From: Hymenobacter ruricola
GTDB taxonomy: Bacteria > Bacteroidota > Bacteroidia > Cytophagales > Hymenobacteraceae
DNA length: 64,000 nt
Reading direction: 5' to 3'
Assembly (NCBI RefSeq): GCF_015694525.1
Contig: NZ_JADQDM010000009.1
Coordinates: 1 to 64,000 of the forward strand
Shown in pieces: positions 50,024 through 58,614 of the stretch. Made by a program: the position numbers and the translations under genes. Under the pieces are notes generated by a model. It saw nothing but the letters and a program-made list of their open reading frames with translations, was not told the origin of the DNA and searched no databases. The first letter of the stretch is position 1. Every line of letters starts with the position of its first letter.

Positions 50024-51424
50024 TTATTCGCCCGGCTTCAGCCGCTGGAAAGCGTTGTTCAGCACTTCGGCCCAGGTGGGGTGGGCCAGTATCATGTTTT
50101 CCAGCTCCTGGTAGCGCAGCCGGCCGGCCATGGCCAGTTGGAACATGGTCATGATTTCGCCGCCCTGCTCGCACAGCACGGCCGCGCCCAGCAGGCGGTC
50201 GTCCTCGCCCACCAGCACTTCCACGAAGCCATCCGTCTCGCCCGTTTGCACGGCCCTGCCGATGGTGCGGGCCGGCAGCCGGCTCACGCGGTAGGCGATG
50301 CCTTGTTCCTTAGCCTGGTTTTTCGACAAGCCGATGCGGCCCAGCTGCGGTTCCGTAAACACCACGTAGGGCAGGGGCCGGTGCGCGGTGGTGCGCTGCC
50401 CGGAGTGCAACAGCGCGTCGCGCACAATGCGGTAGTCGTCGTAGCTGATGTGGGTGAATTGCGGGCCGCCCTTCACGTCGCCCAGCGCGTACACGCCACG
50501 GGTGCTGGTTTGCAGGTGCTCGTTGACTTCAATGTAGCCCTTTTTGTTGAGCGTGATGCCGGTGTGCTCCAGGCCGAGGTGCTGCGTGTTGGGCTCGCGG
50601 CCCACTGCCACCAGCAGGTGGCTGCCGCTGAGGCGGCGCTCGCCGTCCTTAGTGTCCACGGTGAGGGTGATGCGGCCGTCGGCGGCGCGGGCCACGCGGT
50701 GGGTTTCGGCGCCCAGCACCAGCTCCACGCCCGAGGCGGTGAGCAACTCTTCCAGCGGGTGGCTCACGTCGGGGTCTTCGCGGGCCATGAGGCGCGGTTT
50801 GGTGTCGACGACGGTGACGCGGGTGCCCAGCCGCCGGAACATCTGGCTGAATTCAACCCCGATGTAGCTGCCGCCCATGATGAGGAGGTGCTCGGGCTGC
50901 TCGGTGAGGCCGAGCAGCAGCGAGTCGCTGGTGAGGTAGCCGCTGTCGGCCAGCCCCTCGATGTCGGGCACGGCCGCCCGGGTGCCGGTGTTGATGAAAA
51001 TAAGCGGGGCCGTGAGCTGCTGCTCGCCGCCCCCAACCAGGGCAATGCGCAGGCTGTGCGGGGCCGTGAACTGCGCCCGGCCGCGGATGAGGGTGATGCC
51101 GTCGCGGTCCTCGGTAAGCTTGCGGTGGAGGCTGTCGCGCGAGTTCTGGCGCAGGCGGTGCATGCGTTCGATGACGGCCTGGAAATCCACTTCCGGCTCC
51201 GGGGCTTTGATGCCCAGCTCGCCGGCGGTGCGCACGTGGTGGGCCCGCTGGGCCGAGGCCAGCAGCGCCTTGGTGGGCGCGCAGCCGTAGTTGATGCAGG
51301 AGCCGCCCAGGTAGTCGCTTTCCACCATGGCCACGCGGCGGCCGGCGGCGGCCAGGGCGTAGGCGAGGGGCGTGCCGGCCTGGCCGGCCCCGATAATGAT
51401 GGCATCAAATGAATCAGCAGGCAT
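50024..51424 (-). CDS. FAD-dependent pyridine nucleotide-disulfide oxidoreductase (mercuric reductase-like)
   Basis: 466 residues of the class I flavin disulfide reductase family. It has FAD motif IIIGAGQAGTPLA, redox-active cysteines Cys43 and Cys48 in GGSCINYGCAPTK, the second dinucleotide fold MGGSYIGVEFSQMFRR, GRxPNT (VGREPNTQ), the FAD contact YALGDVKGG, and the C-terminal active-site His in LAHPTWAEVLNNAF. It lacks the N-terminal HMA domain and the C-terminal Cys pair of MerA, so mercury reduction is unlikely. The substrate is not clear. It is transcribed towards the mbnP operon but is separated from it by about 120 bp. Confidence 0.9.
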   Translation of the reverse strand: MPADSFDAIIIGAGQAGTPLAYALAAAGRRVAMVESDYLGGSCINYGCAPTKALLASAQRAHHVRTAGELGIKAPEPEVDFQAVIERMHRLRQNSRDSLHRKLTEDRDGITLIRGRAQFTAPHSLRIALVGGGEQQLTAPLIFINTGTRAAVPDIEGLADSGYLTSDSLLLGLTEQPEHLLIMGGSYIGVEFSQMFRRLGTRVTVVDTKPRLMAREDPDVSHPLEELLTASGVELVLGAETHRVARAADGRITLTVDTKDGERRLSGSHLLVAVGREPNTQHLGLEHTGITLNKKGYIEVNEHLQTSTRGVYALGDVKGGPQFTHISYDDYRIVRDALLHSGQRTTAHRPLPYVVFTEPQLGRIGLSKNQAKEQGIAYRVSRLPARTIGRAVQTGETDGFVEVLVGEDDRLLGAAVLCEQGGEIMTMFQLAMAGRLRYQELENMILAHPTWAEVLNNAFQRLKPGE

Positions 51425-51577
51425 GGGGTGGGGGAGGCGAATGGTTGGTGCTACATACGGCCGGGCTTGCGTGCCCGGCTGAGCGCCGCCGCAGAAAACC
51501 GCCGCGATGTGCGGCGGAAACCCGAACTTGCCGTATCTGACGTGGTCCGCCGTCTTTTTTTCTTCGCTCTGCTATCC

Positions 51578-52312
51578 ATGAAGCACTTGCTGCGCCTCAC
51601 TTTTCTGCTGGTACTTGGGGGCCTCACCGGCTGCGCCTCGCTCTACTTTCCGCCGCCGCCGCACGCGCCCATGCTCACGCACCAGGGCGAATTTTACGGC
51701 GCCGTGAGCACCAACCAGCACACCAACTACGCCCTGCAGGGCGCCTACGGCCTCACCAACCACCTGGCCGTGGCGGGTACGTTCTCGTCGTTGCACCGCA
51801 AGAAATCCGACAAAACCGAAGACATCGACTTCGGCGAAGCCAGCCTGGGCTACTTCACGCGCCTGCCCGACAAGCGCGTGCTGGAAGTGTACGTGGGCGG
51901 CGGCGGCGGCGCCACCCGCCGCATCGAGCGCAACGACGCCCAGCTCGCCACCCGCACCCTCGACGGCAGCCTGTCCAAAATCTTCGCCCAAGTGAACTAC
52001 GCGAAGAAAAAGCAAAACAGCCTGCACCTGTTCAACCGCGACTTCCCGCTCACCTACGGCGCCGCCATGCGCCTGAGCTACATGCAGCTCAACAACTTCA
52101 CCATCGACAACCTTCCCGCGCCGGGCGAAAACAATGTGTTTTTCGAGCCCATCACCTTCACCCGCACCCAGATTGCGGGGCCGGTGCAGCTGCAGCTCAT
52201 CAGCGGGCAGATTTTCGGCTTCCGCAACAACAAGTACCTGAAAGCGGCCAACTCGGTGTTTCAGGTGGGCATTGTCATCAACCTGGACAAAAACACCACG
52301 CTGGACGACTAG
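51578..52312 (+). CDS. lipoprotein with outer-membrane barrel-like body
   Basis: 244 residues. Lipobox LTGC puts the mature N-terminal Cys at residue 19. The rest alternates strands typical of small outer-membrane proteins (EFYGAVSTNQHTNYALQGAY, YFTRLPDKRVLEVYVGGGGG, VFQVGIVINL). No named family is recognised. ATG at 51578 is the codon that gives the lipoprotein signal. The 153-bp leader carries two GC-rich hairpins (51460-51479 and 51499-51517), which may act in regulation or termination. Confidence 0.7.
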   Translation: MKHLLRLTFLLVLGGLTGCASLYFPPPPHAPMLTHQGEFYGAVSTNQHTNYALQGAYGLTNHLAVAGTFSSLHRKKSDKTEDIDFGEASLGYFTRLPDKRVLEVYVGGGGGATRRIERNDAQLATRTLDGSLSKIFAQVNYAKKKQNSLHLFNRDFPLTYGAAMRLSYMQLNNFTIDNLPAPGENNVFFEPITFTRTQIAGPVQLQLISGQIFGFRNNKYLKAANSVFQVGIVINLDKNTTLDD

Positions 52313-52331
52313 CCCGCAAGCGGCTTCTTTC

Positions 52332-53453
52332 CTATTGCGGCTTGCTCTCGAAGAAGGTTTTGAGCGGGCGCTTGAAAAGGCCGCCGGTGGTGGTCACGTA
52401 CACCGTGTCGCGCAGCTGCTCGATGCCGGTGATGGCGGTTTGGCCCAGCCCGTCGTTCTTGAGCTCGCGCACGCGCCCCGTGCCGCCGTTCCACCGCAGG
52501 GAATACAGCTGGTTGAACGGGCGCACATAGCCCACCAGACTATCGCCCAGCACCTTAAATCCGCTGCTACGCAGCACCGACGGCACGCCCGTGTACGTGC
52601 GCCAGGTTTCCCCGGCGTCGGCCGACACCAGCAGGTTGCTGAGCCCGGCGTGCGCGTACACCTGGCCTTGGTACTTGTAAAAAGCCGTGACGTTATCCTG
52701 GCTGCTCACGAGCCGGACGGAGCCGTCCTGCTTTATTTTAAAGACGCTGCCGCCCGTCAGGGCCACCAGGAAATAGTCGTCGATGGCGGTGATGCGCAGG
52801 ATGTAGGCCCCGGCCGTGGGCACCACGCCCGGCAGGGTGAGCACCCGGGGCTGGACCTGCAACACACGAAACGCATCGAACGTCACTGGGGCCAGCACCA
52901 GCCGGATGGCCGGGTCGGTGGGGCCCGCAGCAGTGCGGCGATAGCCCAGCAACAAGTACCGGTTCTGGTTGATGGCCGCAAATTGGTAGTCGCCCTGCGA
53001 CGATTCTCCGGCCAGCGCCTTGTAGGTAATGGCCTGCGGGTCGAGTTGATGCAGCCGGATGTCCACCGAATAATCCGAGTCAGCCGCATTGGCGTAGGGG
53101 GTCACCCGCACTAGCGTATCCGTCAGGGGCCGGGCATACACGTCGGCCGCTAGCGGAAACCGCACGCTCACATCGGTGCCCGCAAAGCCGAGGACCGACA
53201 GGTACGGCTGGCCACTCACGCCCGGCGCGGCCTTCCACACGGCGGAGGCCGTTTGCAGGTACAGCGAACTGGCGTCTTTGCCGGTGCTCAGCAGGACTTT
53301 GTTGAGGCCGAAAAAGGTTTTCTCCTCGACCCAGCTGTAGGTCTTGTCCACCTCTTTGATTTGAACGTCGGTGTCCTTCTTGCACGCGCTGAAACTCAGC
53401 CCAGCGGCCAGCAGCAAGGCCAGGCGTGGGAGGGGAAATGATTGAAAGAGCAT
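52332..53453 (-). CDS. lipoprotein with beta-propeller-like repeats
   Basis: 373 residues. Lipobox FSAC (Cys24) is followed by KKDTDV. The body has short repeats of the kind seen in sialidase/BNR propellers: VYAHAGLSNLLVSADAGETW contains an S-x-D-x-G-x-T-W Asp-box, and others are degenerate (KIKQDGSVRLVSSQDN). No catalytic residues can be assigned. It follows, in the same direction, the T9SS protein gene at 53492 by 38 bp and may share its transcript. Confidence 0.72.
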   Translation of the reverse strand: MLFQSFPLPRLALLLAAGLSFSACKKDTDVQIKEVDKTYSWVEEKTFFGLNKVLLSTGKDASSLYLQTASAVWKAAPGVSGQPYLSVLGFAGTDVSVRFPLAADVYARPLTDTLVRVTPYANAADSDYSVDIRLHQLDPQAITYKALAGESSQGDYQFAAINQNRYLLLGYRRTAAGPTDPAIRLVLAPVTFDAFRVLQVQPRVLTLPGVVPTAGAYILRITAIDDYFLVALTGGSVFKIKQDGSVRLVSSQDNVTAFYKYQGQVYAHAGLSNLLVSADAGETWRTYTGVPSVLRSSGFKVLGDSLVGYVRPFNQLYSLRWNGGTGRVRELKNDGLGQTAITGIEQLRDTVYVTTTGGLFKRPLKTFFESKPQ

Positions 53454-53491
53454 GGGGGATAAGTAAGAAAGCGGAAAAATACCGCGCCGGG

Positions 53492-55180
53492 CTATTCTTT
53501 CCGCAGGCGCAGCGTGCGCTGGCCTTCGGGGCTGGCCAGGTGCAGCTGGTAGATGCCGGCCGGCAGGCTCGCGGGCAGCCGCAAGCCGTCGCGCCCGGCC
53601 ACGGCCACCGGGCCCAGCACCTGGCGGCCCAGCAGGTCGTAAAGCGTTGCCGTGGCCGCCTCCACGCCGCTTCCGCTGAAGAACACCTGCTCCTGGACCG
53701 GGTTGGGGTACGCCTGCCAGCCGGCCATCAGGTGGCTCGGCTGCGCAGCAGTGCCCAGGCTGTAGTCGGTGATGCCCACGTCGTCGAGGTTGATGCGCGG
53801 GTTGGTGGCCGCCGCAGTGTTGGTGCTCCGGAAGCGCAGGCGCACGTTGCCCACCCGGTTGGCCGTGAACGAATACGGCGTGAGCGTGCCCGTGAGCACC
53901 GGCGGGGCGCTGCCGCCCAGCAGGCTGGCGTACGTCACGCCGCCGTCGGTCGAAATTTCGGGCACGAAGGAAACGCCGGTTTCGGTTCCGTAGGTAGCGG
54001 CGCTCACCGTCACCACGCCCGCGCCGTTGGACTTGTCAGTGTCCATTTCGATGAAGCCGCCCCCGCGGAGGCGCGCGCCTTTGGCTCCGTTGAACTTGTC
54101 GGCCCCGGCGGTGGTGCCAATCAAGGCTTCGCCAAACGTCCAGCCGCCGCTTTGCAGCAGCACCGAAGCGGCGGCGTAAGAGCTTTTGGTGCCCTGTTCA
54201 AAGTCCTCGAAAAAGGGCGGCCGGGGCGGCGGCACCACGAACACGCTGGGGCTCACGGCGCCGCCGTTGCCGTTCGTGAGCGTGATGAAGCCCGTGGTGG
54301 CCCCGGCGGGCACCACCACGTAGTACTCCCGGTCAGACGGAATCCGAGGGGCCGCGGCGGCCGCAGTACCATTGAAAAAGATGGCGCTGCCGCTACCGCT
54401 CGAAACATAAAGATTGGTGCCATAAATGGTAACCAGGGTGCCTGGAGGGCCACTTGTAGGCGAGAATCCGGTGATGGTGGGCGGGCTGGGATTGATGGTA
54501 AAGAACTTCATGCCGCCGCTGCCGCCCCCGCCGGGCGGTGGGTTGCTGGCATAGAAATACGAAACCATGGGGGTCGCGACACTGGGCAACGTGACCAGCG
54601 CCGTGAGTTGCGTGGGAGAAACATAGGTGGCCGTGATGTTGCTGGCAAGGCCGGCCTGAAAACTGACCGAGGCCCCCGGCACAAAGCCGCTGCCATAAAA
54701 GGTGATGAGCACCTGCGTGCCGCCGGGCCCGGAAGTGGGCGAAATGCTGTTGAGCACGCTGGGCGGGTTGGGCGTGGCGGCCGCCGTCACCGAGCCCGCC
54801 ACCGCCACGTTCTGCGTGGCGGCGCCCGGGCTGGCAATGGTCACCACGCCGCTCACGGAGCCCAGGGCGGCGCCCGTCAGGCGCACATACAGCGGAATGT
54901 TGACCACGCTGCCGTTCGTCTGGGTCAGAATTTGGCTGGCACTGAAATTAAAGCCCGACGTCCACGACACCTCAAAGCCGGCGGGCGCAGTGGCCGTCAC
55001 GTTGCCGGTCAGGCCCGTGCCGTTCACCGTCACCGCTTGCTGGGCCGAGGGCGTGCCCACCGCCGTGGTGAAGCCGCTCAGGCTGGCGGGCGCGGCCGTG
55101 AGCACCGCCTGGCCGTGGGCGGCCCAACTGGCGAGCAGAAGAATCAGCAGCAGAAAATAAGGAGTAGCGGGTGCTTTCAT
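53492..55180 (-). CDS. IPT/TIG-domain secreted protein with T9SS tail
   Basis: 562 residues. A signal peptide (1-23, ending AAHGQ) is followed by a beta-sandwich (about 25-115), two IPT/TIG domains (about 118-205: ISPTSGPGGTQVLITFYGSG; about 215-300: FSPTSGPPGTLVTIYGTNLY), a jelly-roll region (310-470) and a T9SS sorting domain (from about 483, WQAYPNPVQEQVFF). ATG at 55180 opens the signal peptide; the longer frame reads through the terminator upstream. Likely a cell-surface protein, ligand unknown. Confidence 0.85.
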   Translation of the reverse strand: MKAPATPYFLLLILLLASWAAHGQAVLTAAPASLSGFTTAVGTPSAQQAVTVNGTGLTGNVTATAPAGFEVSWTSGFNFSASQILTQTNGSVVNIPLYVRLTGAALGSVSGVVTIASPGAATQNVAVAGSVTAAATPNPPSVLNSISPTSGPGGTQVLITFYGSGFVPGASVSFQAGLASNITATYVSPTQLTALVTLPSVATPMVSYFYASNPPPGGGGSGGMKFFTINPSPPTITGFSPTSGPPGTLVTIYGTNLYVSSGSGSAIFFNGTAAAAAPRIPSDREYYVVVPAGATTGFITLTNGNGGAVSPSVFVVPPPRPPFFEDFEQGTKSSYAAASVLLQSGGWTFGEALIGTTAGADKFNGAKGARLRGGGFIEMDTDKSNGAGVVTVSAATYGTETGVSFVPEISTDGGVTYASLLGGSAPPVLTGTLTPYSFTANRVGNVRLRFRSTNTAAATNPRINLDDVGITDYSLGTAAQPSHLMAGWQAYPNPVQEQVFFSGSGVEAATATLYDLLGRQVLGPVAVAGRDGLRLPASLPAGIYQLHLASPEGQRTLRLRKE

Positions 55181-55228
55181 AGGGATTGGGCGCACGGGTG
55201 GTGAAGTACGCTCCGCCAAAGTACAATG

Positions 55229-55262
55229 AAAAAGCCCCAGCCGTGGTGGCTGGGGCTTTTTG
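55229..55262 (-). terminator. intrinsic terminator of sucD
   Basis: The hairpin AAAAAGCCCCAGCC / GGCTGGGGCTTTTTG is 38 bp beyond the sucD stop on the minus strand and symmetrical enough to work in either direction. Confidence 0.85.
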
Positions 55263-55299
55263 TGAGAAGCTTCTCGGCTTGCCTGGTCGCTGAACGCAA

Positions 55300-56181
<882 letters not shown>

Positions 56182-56296
56182 TCGGAGGTGTTTTTGGGAA
56201 ATTTGATGGGGTGGGAAGGGTGGCCCGGACGGGCAACGGTGGTGCAAAAGTAGGGCTTTTTGAGGCTAGGGCAAGGCGCTTAGCGTAATAACCAAA

Positions 56297-56405
56297 CGCC
56301 TGTCATCCTGAGCGCAGCGAAGGACCTTTTCACGTTGGCACTTATTCAACGATGGCAAAGGAGCAAGCGTGAAAAGGTCCTTCGCTGCGCTCAGGATGAC
56401 AGGCG
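56297..56405. repeat. long inverted repeat, family C copy 2 (perfect 38-nt arms)
   Basis: Arms CGCCTGTCATCCTGAGCGCA... and the complement ...TGCGCTCAGGATGACAGGCG match over 38 nt around a 33-nt loop. It lies between the divergent sucD and cysteine synthase genes. Confidence 0.95.
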
Positions 56406-56455
56406 GTGCGCTACTACAACCAACCCAACCAACCGCGCCCCGACGCCGAAGTTCT

Positions 56456-56463
56456 TACCTTTG
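56456..56463 (+). promoter_or_regulatory. promoter -7 box for the cysteine synthase gene
   Basis: TACCTTTG fits the Bacteroidota TAnnTTTG consensus and is 38 bp before the start codon. Confidence 0.55.
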
Positions 56464-56501
56464 CCCCCTCACCCAAACCCATCCCCACCCAGCCACTTTC
56501 A

Positions 56502-57479
56502 ATGTATTTCAACCACGTCATCGAGGCCGTTGGCCACACTCCACTCGTCAAGCTCAACAGCGTCACCAAGGGCATCAAAGGCACGGTGCTGGCCAAGGTG
56601 GAGTACTTCAACCCCGGCAACTCGGTGAAAGACCGCATGGCCATCCGCATGATTGAGGACGCCGAAAAGGCCGGCATCCTCCAGCCGGGCGGCACCATCA
56701 TCGAAGGCACCAGCGGCAACACCGGCATGGGCCTGGCCCTGGCCGCCATCGCCAAAGGCTACCACACCATCTTCGTGATGAGCGACAAGCAGAGCAAGGA
56801 AAAGCAGGACATTCTGCGCGCCGTGGGTGCCCAGGTGGTGGTGTGCCCCGTCGACGTGGCCCCCGAAGACCCGCGCAGCTACTACTCGGTGGCCAAGCGC
56901 CTGAGCCAGGAAACGCCCAACTCGTTCTACCCGAACCAGTACGACAACCTCTCGAACACCGCCGCGCACTACGACCACACCGGCCCGGAAATCTGGAACG
57001 GCACCGACGGCAAAATCACGCACTGGGCCGCCGGCGTGGGCACGGGCGGCACCATCTGCGGCGTGAGCCAGTACCTGAAGGAGCAGAATCCCAACATTTT
57101 CACCCTGGGCCTCGACACCTACGGCTCGGTGTTCAAGAAGTACAAGGAAACGGGGATTTTCGACGAAAACGAAATTTACCCCTACAAAACCGAAGGCATC
57201 GGTGAAGACATTTTGCCCAAAAACGTCAACTTTGACGTCATCGACCAGTTCATCAAAGTCGCCGACCAGGACGCGGCCCTCATGACGCGCCGCCTGGCCA
57301 AGGAAGAAGGCCTGTTTGTGGGCTGGAGCTGCGGCTCGGCCGTGCACGGCGCGTTGGAGTACGCCCGCGAACACCTCGAAGAGGAGGACACAATGGTGAT
57401 TTTATTGCCCGACCACGGCACGCGCTACCTCGGCAAGATTTACAACGACGACTGGATGCGCGCCCAGGGCTGGCTATAA
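56502..57479 (+). CDS. PLP-dependent cysteine synthase / cystathionine beta-synthase family enzyme
   Basis: 325 residues of the fold-type II PLP family. The PLP lysine is Lys43 in NSVKDR, the substrate loop is GTSGNTG (69-75) and the phosphate loop is GVGTGGT. An extended region after about residue 200 (TYGSVFKKYKETGIFDENEI, IGEDILPKNVNFDV) is more like the cystathionine beta-synthase core than CysK. There is no CBS-pair regulatory domain. Probable roles are cysteine or cystathionine formation from serine. The gene stands alone. Confidence 0.88.
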   Translation: MYFNHVIEAVGHTPLVKLNSVTKGIKGTVLAKVEYFNPGNSVKDRMAIRMIEDAEKAGILQPGGTIIEGTSGNTGMGLALAAIAKGYHTIFVMSDKQSKEKQDILRAVGAQVVVCPVDVAPEDPRSYYSVAKRLSQETPNSFYPNQYDNLSNTAAHYDHTGPEIWNGTDGKITHWAAGVGTGGTICGVSQYLKEQNPNIFTLGLDTYGSVFKKYKETGIFDENEIYPYKTEGIGEDILPKNVNFDVIDQFIKVADQDAALMTRRLAKEEGLFVGWSCGSAVHGALEYAREHLEEEDTMVILLPDHGTRYLGKIYNDDWMRAQGWL

Positions 57480-57515
57480 ATAAGCTGAACCATTGCCGGG
57501 GTAGTTTCGGTTCGG

Positions 57516-57523
57516 TATCTTCG
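57516..57523 (+). promoter_or_regulatory. possible promoter -7 box for the receiver-domain gene
   Basis: TATCTTCG differs by one base from TAnnTTTG. A TTG sits 20 bp upstream (57493-57495), close to the -33 spacing of Bacteroidota promoters. It is 27 bp from the start codon. Confidence 0.4.
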
Positions 57524-57549
57524 TGGAAGCTACGATTAACGCTTTATCC

Positions 57550-57960
57550 ATGTCTGCTAATTTGAACCACATTGTACTCGTTGACGACAACGAAACGACC
57601 AGCTTTCTCAACAACCGTTTGCTGGGCCGCTTAGCCGTGGCCGACCACGTGAGCACGTTTTCGCGGGCCGACGAAGCCTTCGAGCAGCTGTGGGGCAACG
57701 CCAAAGGCGGCAGCGCCGCCCCCGCGCCCGACCTGGTGTTTGTGGACCTGAAAATGCCCGGCGTGTCCGGCTTCGAGTTTCTGGAGCTCTACAACGCCCT
57801 GCCCCAGCCCGTGCAGGACAAAACGGTGATGGCCGTGCTCACCACCTCCATGCACGGCGCCGACACCGCCCGCGTGGCCAAGTACCCCAACGTGGAGTAC
57901 CTCACCAAGCCCCTCACCGAAGAAAAGATGCTTAAGCTGCTCGAAAAACGGTTTCAGTAA
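57550..57960 (+). CDS. stand-alone response regulator receiver domain
   Basis: 136 residues, only a CheY-like receiver. Acidic pair Asp12/Asp13 (LVDDN), phospho-acceptor Asp66 (VDLKMPG), Thr98 switch (VLTTS) and Lys120 (LTKPL) are all present. No output domain or kinase is adjacent, so it must act through protein contact or pass phosphate on. ATG at 57550 is the start; the nine preceding codons are poor. A strong terminator follows. Confidence 0.9.
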   Translation: MSANLNHIVLVDDNETTSFLNNRLLGRLAVADHVSTFSRADEAFEQLWGNAKGGSAAPAPDLVFVDLKMPGVSGFEFLELYNALPQPVQDKTVMAVLTTSMHGADTARVAKYPNVEYLTKPLTEEKMLKLLEKRFQ

Positions 57961-57978
57961 TCTGCGTTTTGTTGCAAT

Positions 57979-58012
57979 AAAAAGCCCCGACTCCAACGAG
58001 CCGGGGCTTTTT
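57979..58012. terminator. bidirectional intrinsic terminator
   Basis: The hairpin AAAAAGCCCCG / CGGGGCTTTTTAT lies between convergent genes. Its right edge (58011-58012) overlaps the stop codon of the gene at 58011. Confidence 0.85.
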
Positions 58013-58511
58013 ATTTGCCTTTTACCTTGTCAATGATGTCCTGAAAAATGCCCGTCTTTTTCTGCTTCAGGATGATGTAGCGCACCGAGAAAGCCGTAGG
58101 GAAGCGGTTCCAGTCGGCGGAGTTGAATTCAATGGTGGGCTTGAAGTCGAAGGCGAGCACAACGCGCCCAAACGGCAGCTTGTACTCGGCCCCAATGATG
58201 CCGTCGAAGCCCCAGAAATTGCCGTCGTCCTTGTGCGTGCCGAAGTGCCCGCCGCCGCCCAGATAGTAGTTCAGGCTGGGCCCGAGGATGCCGAAATGCC
58301 GCTCGGCCAGCACCGTGGCGCTGCGCTCGCGCGGGGCCAGCATGCCGAGGCCTTCCACGGTGGCTTTGGGCAGAAACACCTGCTGCACGGTGAGGCCGTA
58401 GCTGCCCCCGCCGCTGCGCAGGCCGGCGGCGGTGCGGTATTTCTGGGCCGAAGCCGGCGCGGTGGCCAGCAGCGCCAGGCCAACCGAAAGCAAAAGAAGC
58501 AGGTGTTTCAT
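58011..58511 (-). CDS. small outer-membrane barrel-like protein, 166 aa
   Basis: A signal peptide (1-22, ending PASAQ) precedes a short beta-rich body (GGGSYGLTVQQVFLPKATVE, ATVLAERHFGILGPSLNYYL, FGRVVLAFDFKPTIEF) with an aromatic Tyr/Phe pattern like that of eight-stranded barrels such as OmpX/OmpW types. A Lys-rich tail follows (DIIDKVKGK). No ligand is known and the family is not recognised by name. A long GC-rich inverted repeat lies immediately upstream. Confidence 0.7.
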   Translation of the reverse strand: MKHLLLLLSVGLALLATAPASAQKYRTAAGLRSGGGSYGLTVQQVFLPKATVEGLGMLAPRERSATVLAERHFGILGPSLNYYLGGGGHFGTHKDDGNFWGFDGIIGAEYKLPFGRVVLAFDFKPTIEFNSADWNRFPTAFSVRYIILKQKKTGIFQDIIDKVKGK

Positions 58512-58514
58512 AGC

Positions 58515-58601
58515 AGGGTGCGGGGCTTGCCCCCGTCCGCCGTTAGAACGTCACTTAACCGAAACCGTTCTGCTGGCGGGCGGGGGCGAGCCCCGCACCC
58601 T
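58515..58601. repeat. GC-rich inverted repeat D
   Basis: Arms AGGGTGCGGGGCTTGCCCCC... and ...GCGAGCCCCGCACCCT pair over 27 nt with few mismatches. The loop holds a smaller pair AGAACG/CGTTCT. It lies between two minus-strand genes (ade and the gene at 58011), where it may end the ade transcript. Sequence differs from families A to C. Confidence 0.85.
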
Positions 58602-58614
58602 ACAACACAACAGG

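Noticed and set aside
50024..51424. Mercuric reductase (merA)
   Set aside because: The redox Cys pair is present, but the N-terminal HMA domain and the C-terminal vicinal cysteines required for Hg(II) are missing, and there are no other mer genes.
51460..51517. Riboswitch in the leader of the lipoprotein gene
   Set aside because: Two simple GC-rich hairpins are present, but no conserved riboswitch core could be recognised.
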